A stretch of 7,193 nucleotides of DNA from CAZVON01 sp964628435 (lineage in GTDB: Bacteria; Patescibacteriota; Microgenomatia; Levybacterales; UBA12049). Positions within the stretch are counted from its first letter, which is position 1. Each line of letters begins with the position of its first letter. The position numbers and the translations under genes were made by a program. The stretch spans positions 1 through 7,193 of the forward strand of contig CAZVON010000038.1 of assembly GCA_964628435.1 (NCBI GenBank), written 5' to 3'. Shown in pieces: positions 1 through 5,205 of the stretch. The notes beneath the pieces were generated by a model. That model saw nothing but the letters and a program-made list of their open reading frames with translations. It had not been told where the DNA came from and searched no databases.

Positions 1-1
1 G

Positions 2-1078
2 GAGAGTTTAGAAATAGCTCACAAAGTGAACACGGTGGTGTTTGATAAAACAGGAACTCTGACGAAAGGGAAACCATCAGTTACAGACGTCATTCTGGTA
101 AGTTCTGCATTGCAGAAAGCATCCAGAATCTCCAAAGAAGTTGGAGATTCTGGACAAGTCTTTCGACCCCGAGCTCAAGACCGAGGGGCCAGCATGACCA
201 AATGGACGAAGAATGACGTTTTAAGGATTGTTGCTTCAGTTGAGAAAGGATCAGAGCATTCATTGGCAGAAGCAATTGTGAAAGCAGCAGAAGAAAAAGG
301 ACTTGGTTTAAGCACAGTCGAAAAGTTTAAGGCTATTGCCGGACACGGGGTAGAGGGGATTGTTGATGGGAAAAAAGTGGCATTAGGAAACAAACGTTTA
401 ATGGAGAGAGAAAAAATTGATTTTAGCTTCGAAAGACCTCGCCTTGCGAAGCTGGAAGAAGAGGGAAAAACTGTAATGATGTTGGCCTTAGATGGTAAAT
501 TAGCAGGATTCATTGCTGTAGCGGATACAGTTAAAGAGACGGCAATGGAAGGAGTTGAGGCTTTAGCGAAGATGGATATAGAAGTAGCAATGATTACCGG
601 GGACAACCAAAGAACTGCTAATGCTATAGCTAGGAAGGTTGGAATAAAACGAGTTCTCGCCGAAGTTTTACCAGATCAAAAAGAATCAGAAGTAAAAAAG
701 ATTCAGGCTGAAGGTAAAGTAGTTGCTATGGTAGGAGACGGAATCAATGATGCGCCGGCATTAGCTGCAGCAGATATTGGAATTGCTATGGGTGGTGGCA
801 CAGATGTTGCGATAGAGGCATCAGATATAACGTTGGTTAATAAAGACCTTCGGTCAGTAGCATCCGCCATCGAATTATCCCGCAAAACCATGAGAACAAT
901 AAAATTGAACCTTTTCTGGGCTTTTGGCTATAATATTGTTCTTATTCCAGTCGCAATGGGAGCGCTCTATCCATTCTTTGGGTTACCCCTTAACCCAATC
1001 TTTGCTTCCTTTGCCATGGCCTTAAGTTCGGTATCAGTAGTCAGTAATTCCCTCTTGCTCAAAAGAGTTAAAATATAA
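2..1078 (+). CDS. copA: Cu(I)-translocating P1B-type ATPase, C-terminal part (5' truncated by window edge)
   Basis: ATP-driven export of Cu(I) (or Ag(I)) across the cytoplasmic membrane. The frame is open to the left edge, so this is a partial gene; the GTG at 26 is an internal Val codon. Numbering visible residues from position 2: the phosphorylation motif DKTGTLT starts at D15, the N-domain SEHSLAEAIV motif follows, then TGDN, and the hinge GDGINDAP at about 245-252. Two C-terminal membrane helices carry YN (in FWAFGYN) and MALSS, the pair that marks the Cu(I)-selective P1B-1 subgroup. The HMA domain, the first six helices and the CPC motif lie outside the window. Between TDV and NDVLRIVASVE there are about 41 residues where this family normally has around ten; the excess is the palindromic insertion at 89-198, which keeps the frame. 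The next gene starts 2 nt after the stop, indicating an operon. Confidence 0.95.
   Translation, partial: ESLEIAHKVNTVVFDKTGTLTKGKPSVTDVILVSSALQKASRISKEVGDSGQVFRPRAQDRGASMTKWTKNDVLRIVASVEKGSEHSLAEAIVKAAEEKGLGLSTVEKFKAIAGHGVEGIVDGKKVALGNKRLMEREKIDFSFERPRLAKLEEEGKTVMMLALDGKLAGFIAVADTVKETAMEGVEALAKMDIEVAMITGDNQRTANAIARKVGIKRVLAEVLPDQKESEVKKIQAEGKVVAMVGDGINDAPALAAADIGIAMGGGTDVAIEASDITLVNKDLRSVASAIELSRKTMRTIKLNLFWAFGYNIVLIPVAMGALYPFFGLPLNPIFASFAMALSSVSVVSNSLLLKRVKI
89..198. repeat. Palindromic insertion element inside copA, translated in frame (RPE-like)
   Basis: Seen: near-perfect terminal inverted repeats, GTCATTCTGG (89-98) against CCAGCATGAC (189-198), 9 of 10 pairing. Inside lie three further palindromes: TTCTGCA-T-TGCAGAA (103-117); a perfect 14-bp stem, 122-135 with 141-154, loop AGAAG; and a weaker hairpin with CCCC at 167-170 and GGGG at 185-188. 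It coincides with the extra ~30-37 residues between the P-domain and N-domain start of the ATPase, and the reading frame remains open through it. Known: Rickettsia palindromic elements behave this way, inserting in frame into protein genes at tolerated surface loops. Inference: this is a comparable element, not necessarily homologous. No second copy is present in the window, so mobility is unproven; exact edges and any target duplication cannot be fixed without an empty-site homologue. Confidence 0.75.
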
Positions 1079-1080
1079 CT

Positions 1081-2109
1081 ATGGAAAATGTTAATTTAAT
1101 CGCGATTTTTTTAACCGGTTTGTTGACCGGAGGGCTTACCTGCATGGCAGTACAGGGAGGACTGCTTGCCGCAACGATTGCGCAGCGAGAAGAAGAGCGG
1201 TTAAAAGAGAAAATAAAAACAGGGAATGCCTTGCCGATCTTATCATTTCTTATCGCGAAGCTGGTCGCATACACGATTTTAGGATTTCTGTTGGGGTGGC
1301 TGGGATCGTTTTTCCAACTTTCAATCACAACACAAGTAATACTGCAAATAGCAGTTGGCATCTTTATGATCGGTACTGCGCTGAATATTCTCAACGTTCA
1401 TCCGATTTTTAGATACTTTGTTATTCAGCCGCCAAAGTTTCTAACCCGAATGGTCCGCAAGCAATCAAAAAGTTCGGATTTGTTTGCTCCGGGACTTCTT
1501 GGCGCTTTAACGGTCTTTATTCCCTGTGGCACAACGCAGGCAATGATGGCTCTTGCTATTGCTTCGGGAAGTCCTATTCTTGGCGCGGCAGTACTTTTTG
1601 CATTCGTGTTGGGAACCGGACCGTTGTTTTTTATTCTTGGATATTTTGTTACTCGGCTTGGCGATGCCCTTCACCAAAAATTCATGCGGTTTGCAGCCTA
1701 TGCAATTATCCTTTTGGCAATTTTTAACATCAATGCTGCGGTTTCGCTTTCAGGAAGTACAGCTACATTAGAATCAATTGCGCAAAAGGTGTATTGCACC
1801 CTTACTTTTTGCTCAAACAAGGCAGAATCATCTGGGCCAATAAGCGCAGAACAAACAATTACATTAAGTGACTATGGATATGCACCAAATATAATTTCTG
1901 TTCCAGCAGGTAAGCAAATAAAGCTTAGGTTGGTTAATAACGGTGCTTCAGGATGCGTACAAGCATTTAGTATTCCTTATTATAATCTTCAAAAAGTAAT
2001 TCCTACTGGAGTAACCGAAACAGTTTCGTTTAAAGCACCAGACGCTCCAACCCAGATTGCTTTCATGTGCAGTATGGGAATGTACCGCGGCGTAATACGA
2101 GTTATTTAG
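1081..2109 (+). CDS. TauE/SafE (DsbD-like) membrane protein fused to a C-terminal cupredoxin domain
   Basis: Probable membrane copper-handling protein, 342 aa. Six hydrophobic segments are visible at roughly 6-34, 51-78, 83-106, 136-161, 165-191 and 201-223. The first carries GGLTCMAVQGG (C21) and the fourth FIPCGTTQ (C149), the paired helix cysteines typical of the DsbD/TauE-SafE-like transporters. A linker with C239 and C244 leads to a beta-rich cupredoxin-like domain at about 257-342. Candidate copper ligands there are C292 (in SGCVQAF) and the CSMGM cluster at 330-334. The ATG is 2 nt after copA and the copper chaperone gene follows, so the context is copper resistance or homeostasis. Topology would place the cupredoxin outside the membrane, which is inferred. 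Whether the membrane part moves copper, electrons or another solute is not shown. There is no strong Shine-Dalgarno; translation may be coupled to copA. Confidence 0.85.
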   Translation: MENVNLIAIFLTGLLTGGLTCMAVQGGLLAATIAQREEERLKEKIKTGNALPILSFLIAKLVAYTILGFLLGWLGSFFQLSITTQVILQIAVGIFMIGTALNILNVHPIFRYFVIQPPKFLTRMVRKQSKSSDLFAPGLLGALTVFIPCGTTQAMMALAIASGSPILGAAVLFAFVLGTGPLFFILGYFVTRLGDALHQKFMRFAAYAIILLAIFNINAAVSLSGSTATLESIAQKVYCTLTFCSNKAESSGPISAEQTITLSDYGYAPNIISVPAGKQIKLRLVNNGASGCVQAFSIPYYNLQKVIPTGVTETVSFKAPDAPTQIAFMCSMGMYRGVIRVI

Positions 2110-2188
2110 TTATTGGTTATTAGTTAGTTAGAACGAAACTTTAGTGTCTAAGTAATTAATTAACCAAGTAACAAACTAACCAATCACC
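2110..2188. other. AT-rich spacer with inverted repeats ahead of the chaperone gene
   Basis: This 79-nt spacer is rich in TTAGTTA/TAACTAA-like words. ATTGGTTA (2112-2119) is the reverse complement of TAACCAAT (2177-2184), and GTTAGTT (2123-2129) of AACTAAC (2174-2180), so most of the spacer can fold back on itself. It could be an operator or an mRNA processing/attenuation structure that sets chaperone levels separately from the two genes upstream. No convincing -35/-10 pair was found, and no regulator family site was recognised. Confidence 0.4.
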
Positions 2189-2401
2189 ATGGTTAAAACG
2201 ATAGTTTTAAACATACAAGGCATGCACTGCACGAGTTGTGCCATGAATATAGATGGGGAATTGGAGGATACGGATGGCGTAGTGTCGTCGAATACCAATT
2301 ATGCCAAGCAGCAAACAGAGGTGGAGTTTGACGAGGAAAAAATAAATCAGGCAAAGATTATCGAGATTATCAAAACCGCCGGCTACGAAGCAACTCCTTA
2401 G
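2189..2401 (+). CDS. copZ: HMA-domain copper chaperone (CopZ-like)
   Basis: A 70-aa stand-alone heavy-metal-associated domain that would bind Cu(I) in the cytosol and deliver it to the P1B ATPase encoded upstream. The signature GMHCTSCAMNID supplies the metal ligands C14 and C17 in the first loop of a beta-alpha-beta-beta-alpha-beta fold. The C-terminal end KTAGYEA is also typical of the family, and the length is normal. The start ATG at 2189 (CACCATGG) leaves the domain complete, with no clear Shine-Dalgarno. The order copA, TauE-cupredoxin, chaperone on one strand supports a single functional unit, although the 79-nt spacer before this gene is long for a tightly coupled operon. Other soft metals (Ag, possibly Hg or Cd) cannot be excluded. 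The gene's stop codon is directly followed by repeat copy A. Confidence 0.9.
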   Translation: MVKTIVLNIQGMHCTSCAMNIDGELEDTDGVVSSNTNYAKQQTEVEFDEEKINQAKIIEIIKTAGYEATP

Positions 2402-2420
2402 GTGTCAATAGGAATTCACC
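2402..2420 (+). repeat. Interspersed repeat, copy A
   Basis: GTGTCAATAGGAATTCACC begins immediately after the chaperone stop codon. It shares TGTCAATAG-N-AATTCACC with copies C and D, and the inner part with copy B. Unlike C and D it is not followed by a C-rich/G-rich palindrome, only by a short ATCAGATGAT hairpin, so it may be a truncated or diverged copy. Confidence 0.7.
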
Positions 2421-2444
2421 TTATCAGATGATCTCGCCAGATTA

Positions 2445-2474
2445 TAGAAACCTATGGTTCAGGTGATATATAAT
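2445..2474 (+). promoter_or_regulatory. Predicted sigma-70-type promoter for the gene at 2484
   Basis: A consensus -10 TATAAT lies at 2469-2474, and a 4/6 match to the -35, TAGAAA, at 2445-2450 gives an 18-nt spacer. Transcription would start near 2481, only about 3 nt before the ATG at 2484, which implies an almost leaderless mRNA. The promoter overlaps the in-frame ATG at 2454, arguing against that codon as the start. Confidence 0.55.
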
Positions 2475-2483
2475 GCTCTCATC

Positions 2484-3113
2484 ATGGCCCGGCCTGAAGA
2501 CCAACCAGGCCCATTAAGAGAGGTTCAAGATATATTATCCGGAAAGGATGTAGAAAGGCATTGCCAAGTACCATTTCAAATACCATTTAGTGTTGCAATG
2601 CGTCTTGCAATCTTCTTACGAGTTGAGCAAATGAGACCAGCTTATCGAGTAATGGATCTTGCAGATAACGGTGACGTAACTGAGCCAGATAATATTGATC
2701 GGATCGTATTTCCTGAATCAGAACAATTATGGTGGGTAGCTGCTGATAAATTCCCAGAACTTCCAACAGAAAATGAGAAAGCAGTATCTGAAGCAAGAAG
2801 GAAAATCAAGGGAAATGAACCATATGCTATGCAACTAAGTGGTGCTGAAGTAGAAGCTGTTGGCCAGAAAATTATTGCTGATATTCACTTAGAGGATGAG
2901 ATGACGTTTTTTGACTCTTGGCATCCAATCGGCCTTCCATATAATGATGATATTCGAGAAGTGATAGAAGACCAAAAAGAAGCAGCAAAAGAGCTAATCG
3001 GTGCGTTTCAGCAAACGTATCGTGCTTTTATTCAAGCTGGTGGACAAGGAAATCCAGAATTGATGAGGAGAATAGTTGCAACTAAAAGACATAGACATTT
3101 AGTAAGAGGGTAA
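2484..3113 (+). CDS. Hypothetical protein, unrecognised
   Basis: I do not recognise this protein of about 209 aa. It is soluble and acidic-to-neutral with no signal peptide or membrane helix. It contains an aromatic patch (EQLWWVAADKF), a segment FFDSWHPIGLPYNDD followed by a charged, probably helical stretch (REVIEDQKEAAKELIGAFQQTYRAF), and a basic C-terminus (TKRHRHLVRG). There are no cysteine clusters and no nucleotide-binding motif. The frame also has an ATG at 2454, but the predicted -10 TATAAT falls inside that extension; 2484 is preferred because it sits just downstream of the likely transcription start. No Shine-Dalgarno is present. It forms a single-gene unit between repeat copies A and B, transcribed like the copper genes but with its own promoter, so it need not be functionally linked to them. 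The coding reading is well supported by its length and lack of stops. Confidence 0.75.
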   Translation: MARPEDQPGPLREVQDILSGKDVERHCQVPFQIPFSVAMRLAIFLRVEQMRPAYRVMDLADNGDVTEPDNIDRIVFPESEQLWWVAADKFPELPTENEKAVSEARRKIKGNEPYAMQLSGAEVEAVGQKIIADIHLEDEMTFFDSWHPIGLPYNDDIREVIEDQKEAAKELIGAFQQTYRAFIQAGGQGNPELMRRIVATKRHRHLVRG

Positions 3114-3141
3114 AATCAAAATATGCCAGGAAGAGAAATAC

Positions 3142-3158
3142 AATCAATAGCAATTCAC
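3142..3158 (+). repeat. Interspersed repeat, copy B (diverged)
   Basis: TCAATAGCAATTCAC (3144-3158) matches the repeat core; the two bases before it, AA, replace the TG of the other copies. A C7 run follows at 3160-3166 and then AGGTGA, so the downstream palindrome is reduced to TCAC...GTGA. A partial inverted relative of the repeat, AATTCC(4 nt)TTGACA, lies at 3185-3200. Confidence 0.6.
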
Positions 3159-3194
3159 GCCCCCCCAGGTGATATGTTCATCATAATTCCCAGG

Positions 3195-3223
3195 TTGACA
3201 AGCTAATATGAAGGTACGATAAT
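3195..3223 (+). promoter_or_regulatory. Strong predicted sigma-70-type promoter for the retropepsin unit
   Basis: A perfect -35 TTGACA (3195-3200), a 17-nt spacer and -10 GATAAT (3218-3223, 5/6) make this the best promoter in the window. Transcription would begin around 3230, giving a leader of about 10 nt whose 5' end, GGTGAT (3230-3235), is a plausible weak ribosome binding site for the ATG at 3241. An ATG at 3228 opens only a six-codon reading frame that overlaps the real start. Confidence 0.75.
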
Positions 3224-3240
3224 ACACATGGTGATACATT

Positions 3241-3507
3241 ATGTCTGATATTACAAAAAACGTTCTTAAAAAGGAACTAAATTTTTATAGCAAAAATAAG
3301 AAAGATTATTTAAAAACCTATAAAGGACAATTTGTTCTAATAAAAGGGACTAAATTTATCGGAGCATTTACTACAGAAGCAGAAGCATATAAAAGTGGCG
3401 TAGGGCAATTTGGTAATGAACCTTTCCTTATTAAGCAGGTTGTTGACGAGGATCAAGTTGTAGATATTCCAGCATTAACAGTAGGAGTAATTAATGTCAG
3501 TCTATAA
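3241..3507 (+). CDS. Small conserved partner protein of a retropepsin-like protease
   Basis: An 88-aa soluble protein, lysine-rich at its N-terminus. The core at residues 22-67 has the pattern DYLKTYKGQFVLIKG...GAFTTEAEAY...FGNEPFLIKQV. It resembles a widespread family of small proteins of unknown function (Y-x-GK/Q-[FY]-V-x-I-K, then an EA-containing helix, then G/E-PFL[IV]), commonly encoded directly before a single-domain aspartyl protease, as here. The ATG at 3241 is preceded by GGTGAT with 5-6 nt spacing and a strong promoter. Its last 14 nt overlap the protease gene, so the two are probably translationally coupled. The role is unknown; substrate, inhibitor or regulatory partner of the protease are possible, but nothing in the sequence decides this. 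The gene is noticeably more A+T-rich than its neighbours. Confidence 0.8.
   Translation: MSDITKNVLKKELNFYSKNKKDYLKTYKGQFVLIKGTKFIGAFTTEAEAYKSGVGQFGNEPFLIKQVVDEDQVVDIPALTVGVINVSL
3483..3487 (+). promoter_or_regulatory. Shine-Dalgarno for the retropepsin gene
   Basis: AGGAG lies 6 nt before the ATG at 3494, inside the end of the preceding gene. It is the only textbook ribosome binding site in the window and fixes the protease start; the other genes seem to rely on leaderless, weak or coupled initiation. Confidence 0.7.
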
Positions 3508-3982
3508 TCAACTTTTCCTCGAAAACACCCCAGATGGTAGGCAACAAATAAGTCCAAATGCTCTCATATTAGCAGGTCCAGTTTTATCTGTTGAAATTTC
3601 CATTCCTACACCACTAGTCGAGGTTTATACAAAAGAGAATAAACAAATACCTTCTCCAGTGTCTGGACTAGCATTGATAGACACAGGAGCAACAAATACA
3701 TGTGTAGACGATGATGTGATTAGTCAACTTGGAGTTGCTCCTATAGGGAGAAGAGAAATACATAACTCGGGAGGAAAACAAGAGGTAAATATATATCCAG
3801 CGCATTTCCGGTTTCCGGCAATTCAGAATTTCGAAATAGACTTTACGGCAACGATTGGGGTAAATATTCAAGCTCAAAAAGTTAGTGGTCAATCAATAAT
3901 TGCTCTTATCGGCAGGGATGTATTAGCAAGATGTGTTTTTGTATATAACGGCACGTTAGGTACCTATTCGCTTTCTTTTTGA
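3494..3982 (+). CDS. Retropepsin-like aspartyl protease, single domain
   Basis: A 162-aa protein with the hallmarks of the clan AA, retropepsin-like fold. The catalytic motif is ALIDTGATNTCVDD, with D63 in DTGA at 63-66. The second conserved motif is ALIGRDVLARC (hydrophobic-hydrophobic-G-R-D, 137-147), which supports the active-site loop, and FVYNGTLGTYSLSF at the C-terminus would form the final strands. A single DTG per chain means the active enzyme should be a homodimer. There is no signal peptide or membrane helix, so a cytosolic location is inferred. It overlaps the 88-aa partner gene by 14 nt and has its own AGGAG ribosome binding site. Transcription is presumably from the promoter at 3195. 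The target is unknown; this protease and partner pair recurs in many bacteria without an assigned role. It is separated from the opposing gene at 4100 by a convergent 117-nt spacer. Confidence 0.85.
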   Translation: MSVYNQLFLENTPDGRQQISPNALILAGPVLSVEISIPTPLVEVYTKENKQIPSPVSGLALIDTGATNTCVDDDVISQLGVAPIGRREIHNSGGKQEVNIYPAHFRFPAIQNFEIDFTATIGVNIQAQKVSGQSIIALIGRDVLARCVFVYNGTLGTYSLSF

Positions 3983-4041
3983 AATCTCCCTTAGTAATTT
4001 AGTAAGCGGTTTCCAGCCTCCGCCATAAGATTCTTGATCAC

Positions 4042-4070
4042 GTGTCAATAGAAATTCACCCCTGGGGTGA
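4042..4070 (+). repeat. Interspersed repeat, copy C, with palindromic tail
   Basis: GTGTCAATAGAAATTCACC starts at 4042 and runs into the perfect palindrome TCACCCC-T-GGGGTGA (4056-4070). It lies in the convergent spacer between the protease gene and the minus-strand isoprenoid synthase gene. Read on the minus strand it is a hairpin followed by ATTTCTATT, so it could end transcription of the gene at 4100-5071; the loop is tight and the T-tract is broken. Confidence 0.7.
4056..4070 (-). terminator. Possible terminator of the isoprenoid synthase gene (within repeat C)
   Basis: On the minus strand TCACCC-CAG-GGGTGA forms a 6-bp GC-rich stem, starting about 30 nt beyond the stop codon at 4100. 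It is followed by ATTTCTATT. It is weaker than a classical intrinsic terminator because the tail is not a pure T run. Confidence 0.35.
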
Positions 4071-4088
4071 GCTATAGGGTGAGCTATG
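4065..4088. repeat. Two-copy 12-bp tandem repeat
   Basis: GGGTGAGCTATA (4065-4076) is followed directly by GGGTGAGCTATG (4077-4088), an 11/12 match. It extends the right arm of the repeat C palindrome, so a second alternative hairpin pairing with the CACCC arm is possible. Confidence 0.6.
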
Positions 4089-4099
4089 CGACGAATGAG

Positions 4100-5071
4100 T
4101 TAGACTACAGGAGGAGAAGTTCTGCGGTGGACTTCATTAGCAAATTTATGTAAAAGATCTTTTTTCTCTCTTGATACGCTCATACGGTCAAAACATACTT
4201 GCGTACACATTCGTACTGGTCGCGCTACGTGAGGTGAGATTTCTTCGATACGTATAATCGCATTTCTTATTTCTTCTGTTAAAAATTGAGCGGTATCTGG
4301 AGCAGAAGTTTGCAAAGTATGAAATAGATTGGTTCCGTCTGAAGCATTTCTTAAAGTAGTAAAAAAAACATCTCCTTCCCCATGATCATAGAGTGCGGCA
4401 TGGACAAGATTGCCATCGGTCCTAGCATCTTCTTCAACATCTTGTAGGTCATCGATTATTTGAAGAGGAACTCCAATTGCCTCAAAAGCATTTTCGACTT
4501 GTGCTCTTTTTCCTGGTATGGTATCAACAATGACATTTCCCATGGCTGCGATTTTTCTCATCAGAAGAATACTTGAATTCATTCTGTAGGCAAATGCTTC
4601 ACCGAAAGAAACAGGTCCTTGCCAGCTTTTTTGTATTGCAAACGCGTCATATGCTCTCTTTCGTAGTTCACCAAGTTCTCTTAGAAGCGCTCTTTTTTTA
4701 TTTTGTGGAAGATCCGACTCGTGTATTCTTCCTGTCAATGCCTTTTGCGTAAAAGCAGTAGCGCTTTTTGTATCTTGCAAGTTGGGAAACACTTTTGATT
4801 CATCGAATAAATCGTCTGTTTGCCTGGCGTATTCCCACAGCCCCGATATCAATGGATGTAGTTCTTCGGGAAATCTTTTCCCAGAGAGCGTGTTAAAAAA
4901 TGGAAGAAAAATAGATCCAACAGGATACCATATAACTCCTTCCTTTCTTAACCTTCTTTGCGATGCGAAGTGGGTAGTACCAGCTTCAAAAGCAAATTGA
5001 GCACAAGAGAACGCTGTCTGTATGGGATTATCGTTACTGGGTAATTTTATTCGTTCTTTTCCGTTTAACAC
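4100..5071 (-). CDS. Class I trans-isoprenoid synthase-like protein (squalene/phytoene synthase type)
   Basis: Predicted all-helical enzyme of isoprenyl diphosphate metabolism, about 324 aa from the GTG at 5071. Two aspartate-rich motifs are seen. The first is LWEYARQTDDLFDE (D86, D87, D90, E91), matching the YxxxRxxDDxxDE pattern of squalene/phytoene synthases. The second is IDDLQDVEEDA (D207, D211, D215), aligning with NxxxDxxxD of the same enzymes. These bind Mg-diphosphate in the family. The second motif also has the paired DD of polyprenyl synthases, so chain elongation rather than head-to-head condensation is possible. No membrane anchor is obvious. The frame also allows a TTG start at 5107, but GTG at 5071 lies just downstream of a plausible promoter. 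It is a single-gene unit between repeats C and D. No other carotenoid or hopanoid gene is visible, so substrate and product are unknown. Confidence 0.65.
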   Translation of the reverse strand: MLNGKERIKLPSNDNPIQTAFSCAQFAFEAGTTHFASQRRLRKEGVIWYPVGSIFLPFFNTLSGKRFPEELHPLISGLWEYARQTDDLFDESKVFPNLQDTKSATAFTQKALTGRIHESDLPQNKKRALLRELGELRKRAYDAFAIQKSWQGPVSFGEAFAYRMNSSILLMRKIAAMGNVIVDTIPGKRAQVENAFEAIGVPLQIIDDLQDVEEDARTDGNLVHAALYDHGEGDVFFTTLRNASDGTNLFHTLQTSAPDTAQFLTEEIRNAIIRIEEISPHVARPVRMCTQVCFDRMSVSREKKDLLHKFANEVHRRTSPPVV

Positions 5072-5078
5072 GAGGATG

Positions 5079-5107
5079 AGTTTAGCACAAGCCCAAAGTT
5101 GAGGCAA
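5079..5107 (-). promoter_or_regulatory. Predicted promoter for the isoprenoid synthase gene
   Basis: On the minus strand TTGCCT (5107-5102), 17 nt, then TAAACT (5084-5079) each match the sigma-70 boxes 4/6 with ideal spacing. The transcription start would fall within 1-2 nt of the GTG at 5071, suggesting a leaderless mRNA. The box match is only moderate. Confidence 0.4.
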
Positions 5108-5141
5108 GGTTCAAAGGGGAAAGGTTACAAAGTGCCCCAAT

Positions 5142-5172
5142 GTGTCAATAGCAATCCACCCCCGGGTGGGTT
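5142..5172 (+). repeat. Interspersed repeat, copy D, with palindromic tail
   Basis: GTGTCAATAGCAATCCACC starts at 5142 and leads into the palindrome CCACCC-CC-GGGTGG (5157-5169 region), extendable to AATCC...GGGTT at 5153-5172 with one T-G wobble. It lies between the two minus-strand genes, 34 nt beyond the stop codon of the 5206-5868 gene, and on that strand the hairpin is followed by GCTATTG. The palindrome differs in bases from copy C but is conserved in shape, as compensatory change would produce. Confidence 0.7.
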
Positions 5173-5205
5173 TATGGTTTGTTTACTAGAGTACGAGGAA
5201 GAAGT

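Noticed and set aside
175..606. Minus-strand reading frame of 143 codons inside the ATPase gene
   Set aside because: It is the antisense shadow of a clearly conserved coding region and its translation has no domain character.
26..1078. Complete ATPase gene starting at GTG 26
   Set aside because: The GTG (26-28) is an internal Val codon; the frame is open to the left edge and the P1B motifs before DKTGT must lie outside the window.
3123..3206. 27-codon plus-strand reading frame starting MPGREIQ
   Set aside because: It runs through repeat copy B and the C7 tract and ends inside the promoter spacer; most likely a by-product of the repeat being open in this frame.
3228..3248. Six-codon leader peptide (MVIHYV) overlapping the 3241 start
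   Set aside because: Its ATG lies only 4 nt after the -10, so it is probably at or before the transcription start; too short to support.
4003..4024. Terminator hairpin after the protease gene (GCGG...CCGC)
   Set aside because: Only four base pairs with a 9-10 nt loop and no T-tract.
4043..5148. TTGACA on the minus strand of the repeats as promoters
   Set aside because: No acceptable -10 at 16-18 nt was found for copies C or D, and copy C would drive transcription antisense into the protease gene.
2402..5172. CRISPR array or classical integron attC sites
   Set aside because: The repeats are 740-1100 bp apart with genes between them, far from CRISPR spacing, and they lack the GTTRRRY/RYYYAAC core of attC sites.
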